From Candidatus Thermodiscus eudorianus (GTDB lineage: Archaea > Thermoproteota > Thermoprotei_A > Sulfolobales > Acidilobaceae): DNA of 64,000 nucleotides. Location: the NCBI GenBank assembly GCA_015521085.1, contig WAOW01000004.1, positions 1-64,000 of the forward strand. The letters are read 5' to 3'. The translations under genes and the position numbers were made by a program. The notes under the pieces were generated by a model that did no database searches, was not told where the DNA came from, and saw nothing but the letters and a program-made list of their open reading frames with translations. Positions 62,505-64,000 of the stretch are shown here, piece after piece. Position 1 is the first letter of the stretch. Every line of letters begins with the position of its first letter.

Positions 62505-62835
62505 GCGGCCCTCACCCTCCCCCGTGGTGGCTCCCCATGGGGTATTATGGGGGTCGAGCCGCAGAGAATTCATCATCTCTACGTGCGGTGGTTTTCAGCT
62601 AGGTGTTGGCTCTTCATCCCTCCCGGTAGTGGTTGTTTGGGCTTGAAGGGTTTTTATCTTAAAAATGATTCCATGAATCATTATCAATTAGTATGTGTAA
62701 AGTTTGTATTGTAGATAGGTAATTGAAGTATGTATGTATAATGACTCAATAACAAATAAAATCTTTGAATTCTCATAATATGACGTGGAAAGCGTAAAGC
62801 GAACGTGTTAGAGGATGAGTGGGGTGTTATGAATA
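62505..62835. other. AT-rich regulatory region between aag and a wHTH gene
   Basis: Roughly 62650-62800 is far richer in A+T than the rest of the window. It carries a perfect palindrome (62664-62682), a minus-strand TATA for the glycosylase (AAGATAAAAACC, about 62649-62660) and a plus-strand TATA (TCATAATATG, 62773-62782) for the wHTH gene. 62577-62640 holds nothing I recognise. Confidence 0.5.
62664..62682. repeat. Perfect inverted repeat, candidate operator
   Basis: AATGATTC and GAATCATT are exact reverse complements separated by CAT. It lies directly upstream of the predicted minus-strand TATA of the glycosylase gene and in the leader region of the divergent wHTH gene. Confidence 0.55.
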
Positions 62836-63186
62836 ATGGCAAAACAAGTCGGGTTAGATAAGGCAGAACTTGAGAGGGCCCTGAGGCACCTACTCCACTG
62901 CTTCAAAGCTGCAAACCCAGAGGTCTCGGCTAGAATAGTAATGCTCTTGATGGATAACCCGCAGGGGCTAACGGTCAGCGACATCAAGGAGAGGCTAAAC
63001 GTCAGCTACGCGATGGCGCTGAGGATCGTCAGCGAGCTAGAGTCGCTAGGCGTCGTGGAGACCGATAGAGTCAAGGTGGTCAAAGGCCGCGGGAGAGCCA
63101 GGAAGCTGGCGAAGCTTTCGAAGGACGGTATCTCCAGGCTTGCCAGCCAGTGTATAGAGCAGCTCCAGCCCCTAACCAAAATATAA
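62836..63186 (+). CDS. Winged-helix transcriptional regulator
   Basis: A 116-aa wHTH protein: helices LERALRHLLHCFKAANPEVSARIVMLLMD, then the HTH GLTVSDIKERLNVSYAMALRIVSELESLGVVE and a basic wing VVKGRGRARKLAKLS. The architecture is ArsR/MarR-like, but the family is not certain. It may act on the palindrome upstream and so control itself and the glycosylase. ATG 62836 is the start. Confidence 0.75.
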   Translation: MAKQVGLDKAELERALRHLLHCFKAANPEVSARIVMLLMDNPQGLTVSDIKERLNVSYAMALRIVSELESLGVVETDRVKVVKGRGRARKLAKLSKDGISRLASQCIEQLQPLTKI

Positions 63187-63221
63187 CTATTTTATTATTT
63201 TAATTAATAATATTTTTGATT
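63184..63221. terminator. Shared bidirectional A/T terminator
   Basis: Between the convergent wHTH and TIM genes lies an A/T-only stretch with T4 and T5 runs on the plus strand and matching T-rich runs on the minus strand. It can end transcripts from both sides. Confidence 0.5.
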
Positions 63222-63896
63222 TTATGCCGTATCGAGTGATACGGCCAACTCCTCCAGCCTACCAGCAGGGTCCTCAGCCTTCATGACAGCACTAGCCACC
63301 AGCACCCCCCGAGCCCCCAGCTCATACGCCCGCCTAACATCGTCTCCCGAAGTGATTCCAGCACCGGCAAGAACCGGTATACTCGGGTCCACACTATGCA
63401 CCGCCTCCACACTCATCGTAACGACCTCGGGCCTAGCCTTGCTAACCGGTATACCGGTCCCTATGAGCTCCGGCGGCTCCACTGCTATAGCGCTAGGCCT
63501 GAGATAGGCAAGCCCGGAGGCCTCGCCAGGGGTATCAGCGCACGCAACCACCTCCTTACCGACGCCCTTGACCGCATCTATGACACGGGCTACATCACGG
63601 TAGACTAGTTTATGCTCGCTATGATTCACGAGGGTCCCCCTCACGGGAAGCTTCTCCAGCGACACGGCCGGAACGAACCCCGTCTTCGACCCATAATCCA
63701 CGGGGTCCAGATGCTGTAGGTAGACGTCGTCATAGACTTCAACGATCTTATACACGAGCGGTGATGGCACAGAGAGTATAATTCTAGTATTCGATAACCT
63801 GCCAGCCAACAGCCTCGCGGCCCTGGCTATCTCCAGCCCCGGCTCGCCGAAGGCTTGGGGATAGGCCTTGTAGTTTATGATCACTACTCTCTCCAA
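63222..63896 (-). CDS. tpiA: Triosephosphate isomerase (archaeal)
   Basis: A 224-aa archaeal TIM, ~25 residues shorter than bacterial forms. NYKAY holds the catalytic Lys, LVNHSEHKL the His, AVEPPELIGTG the Glu, and the last loops have GITSGDDV and GVLVASAVMKAEDP. It interconverts dihydroxyacetone phosphate and glyceraldehyde 3-phosphate. Confidence 0.96.
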   Translation of the reverse strand: MERVVIINYKAYPQAFGEPGLEIARAARLLAGRLSNTRIILSVPSPLVYKIVEVYDDVYLQHLDPVDYGSKTGFVPAVSLEKLPVRGTLVNHSEHKLVYRDVARVIDAVKGVGKEVVACADTPGEASGLAYLRPSAIAVEPPELIGTGIPVSKARPEVVTMSVEAVHSVDPSIPVLAGAGITSGDDVRRAYELGARGVLVASAVMKAEDPAGRLEELAVSLDTA

Positions 63897-63948
63897 CGTC
63901 GTACAGCCTCCAGAATAAATAATGAGGAATTGGGGGTTCTTATGGAGG

Positions 63949-64000
63949 CTAGTCGTGTATCTCCTCGCCGGTAAGCTCCTCGCTATGCTTGACCATGGGC
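63949..64000 (-). CDS. C-terminal fragment of an unidentified protein
   Basis: The minus strand ends an open frame with ...PMVKHSEELTGEEIHD and TAG at 63949-63951; the rest lies past the right edge. Too short to assign. It lies ~50 bp upstream of tpiA on the same strand and could be in its operon. Confidence 0.45.
   Translation of the reverse strand, partial: PMVKHSEELTGEEIHD

Noticed and set aside
1-64000. tRNA genes, CRISPR arrays, insertion sequences, prophage
   Set aside because: No GTTCRANNC T-arm with matching acceptor stems was seen in the gaps, no regularly spaced repeats, and no transposase, integrase or phage proteins among the frames.

Overview
The window is chromosomal DNA from a hyperthermophilic crenarchaeote (Thermoproteota), most like Desulfurococcales. 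This rests on gene content: an ESCRT-type division pair (CdvB, CdvC), Alba, a TFB whose zinc ribbon keeps two cysteines, archaeal ProRS, TIM and RtcB, NMD3, S26e, Taw3, and a 5S rRNA gene standing alone. It also rests on style: moderately GC-rich DNA, AGG and ATA codons, many GTG and TTG starts, TATA boxes 25-28 bp before starts (often leaderless) and very tight gene packing. I cannot name the species from sequence alone. No CRISPR array, insertion sequence, prophage, tRNA or replication origin was seen.

Layout. 1-2.4 kb: pyruvate/2-oxoacid ferredoxin oxidoreductase operon porGDAB (minus), cut by the left edge. 2.4-12.8 kb: housekeeping genes (Nudix, Clp1-like RNA kinase, OB-fold protein, a MIO-type aromatic amino acid lyase, dCTP deaminase, ATP synthase K, ProRS, S26e, RecB-like nuclease, NMD3, FAU-1). 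13-17.3 kb: plus-strand run of GNAT, aldo-keto reductase, hexulose-phosphate synthase, creatininase-family amidohydrolase and NucS. 17.3-23 kb: LSm, Ogt, aIF2-beta, MtaB, a tiny Glu/Trp repeat protein, a methyltransferase and cdvBC. 23.2 kb: 5S rRNA. 23.4-28.5 kb: argS followed by an MgtE-like transporter and two unknown membrane proteins. 28.6-38.9 kb: Taw3, DUF711, PPC protein, IMPDH, KaiC-like ATPase, glutamine synthetase, Lhr helicase, HTH-CBS regulator. 39-43.5 kb: two membrane proteins, then flavin genes ribB and ribC (plus) facing gch3/arfA and ribH (minus). 43.7-52.4 kb: Cdc48, CYTH protein, RtcB, deoC, DHPS-like, mevalonate kinase, TFB. 52.4-64 kb: tungsten aldehyde oxidoreductase with a MoaD-like protein, a radical SAM protein, Alba, a SPOUT methyltransferase, a PUA/PP-loop/ferredoxin fusion with a TauE-type transporter, AAG glycosylase, a wHTH regulator and TIM.

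How genes work together. Most of archaeal riboflavin synthesis is here: GTP cyclohydrolase III, a creatininase-family protein that is a good ArfB candidate, DHBP synthase, lumazine synthase and riboflavin synthase. Ferredoxin-linked catabolism is represented by POR and AOR, pentose supply by hexulose-phosphate synthase and DeoC, and RNA repair and modification by RtcB, the Clp1-like kinase, MtaB and Taw3. The least explained elements are the Glu/Trp repeat protein, the MIO-type lyase, the PP-loop/ferredoxin fusion cluster, the membrane proteins beside the 5S gene, a MoaD-like protein with residues after its diglycine, and a hairpin-rich intergenic region near 57.05 kb.
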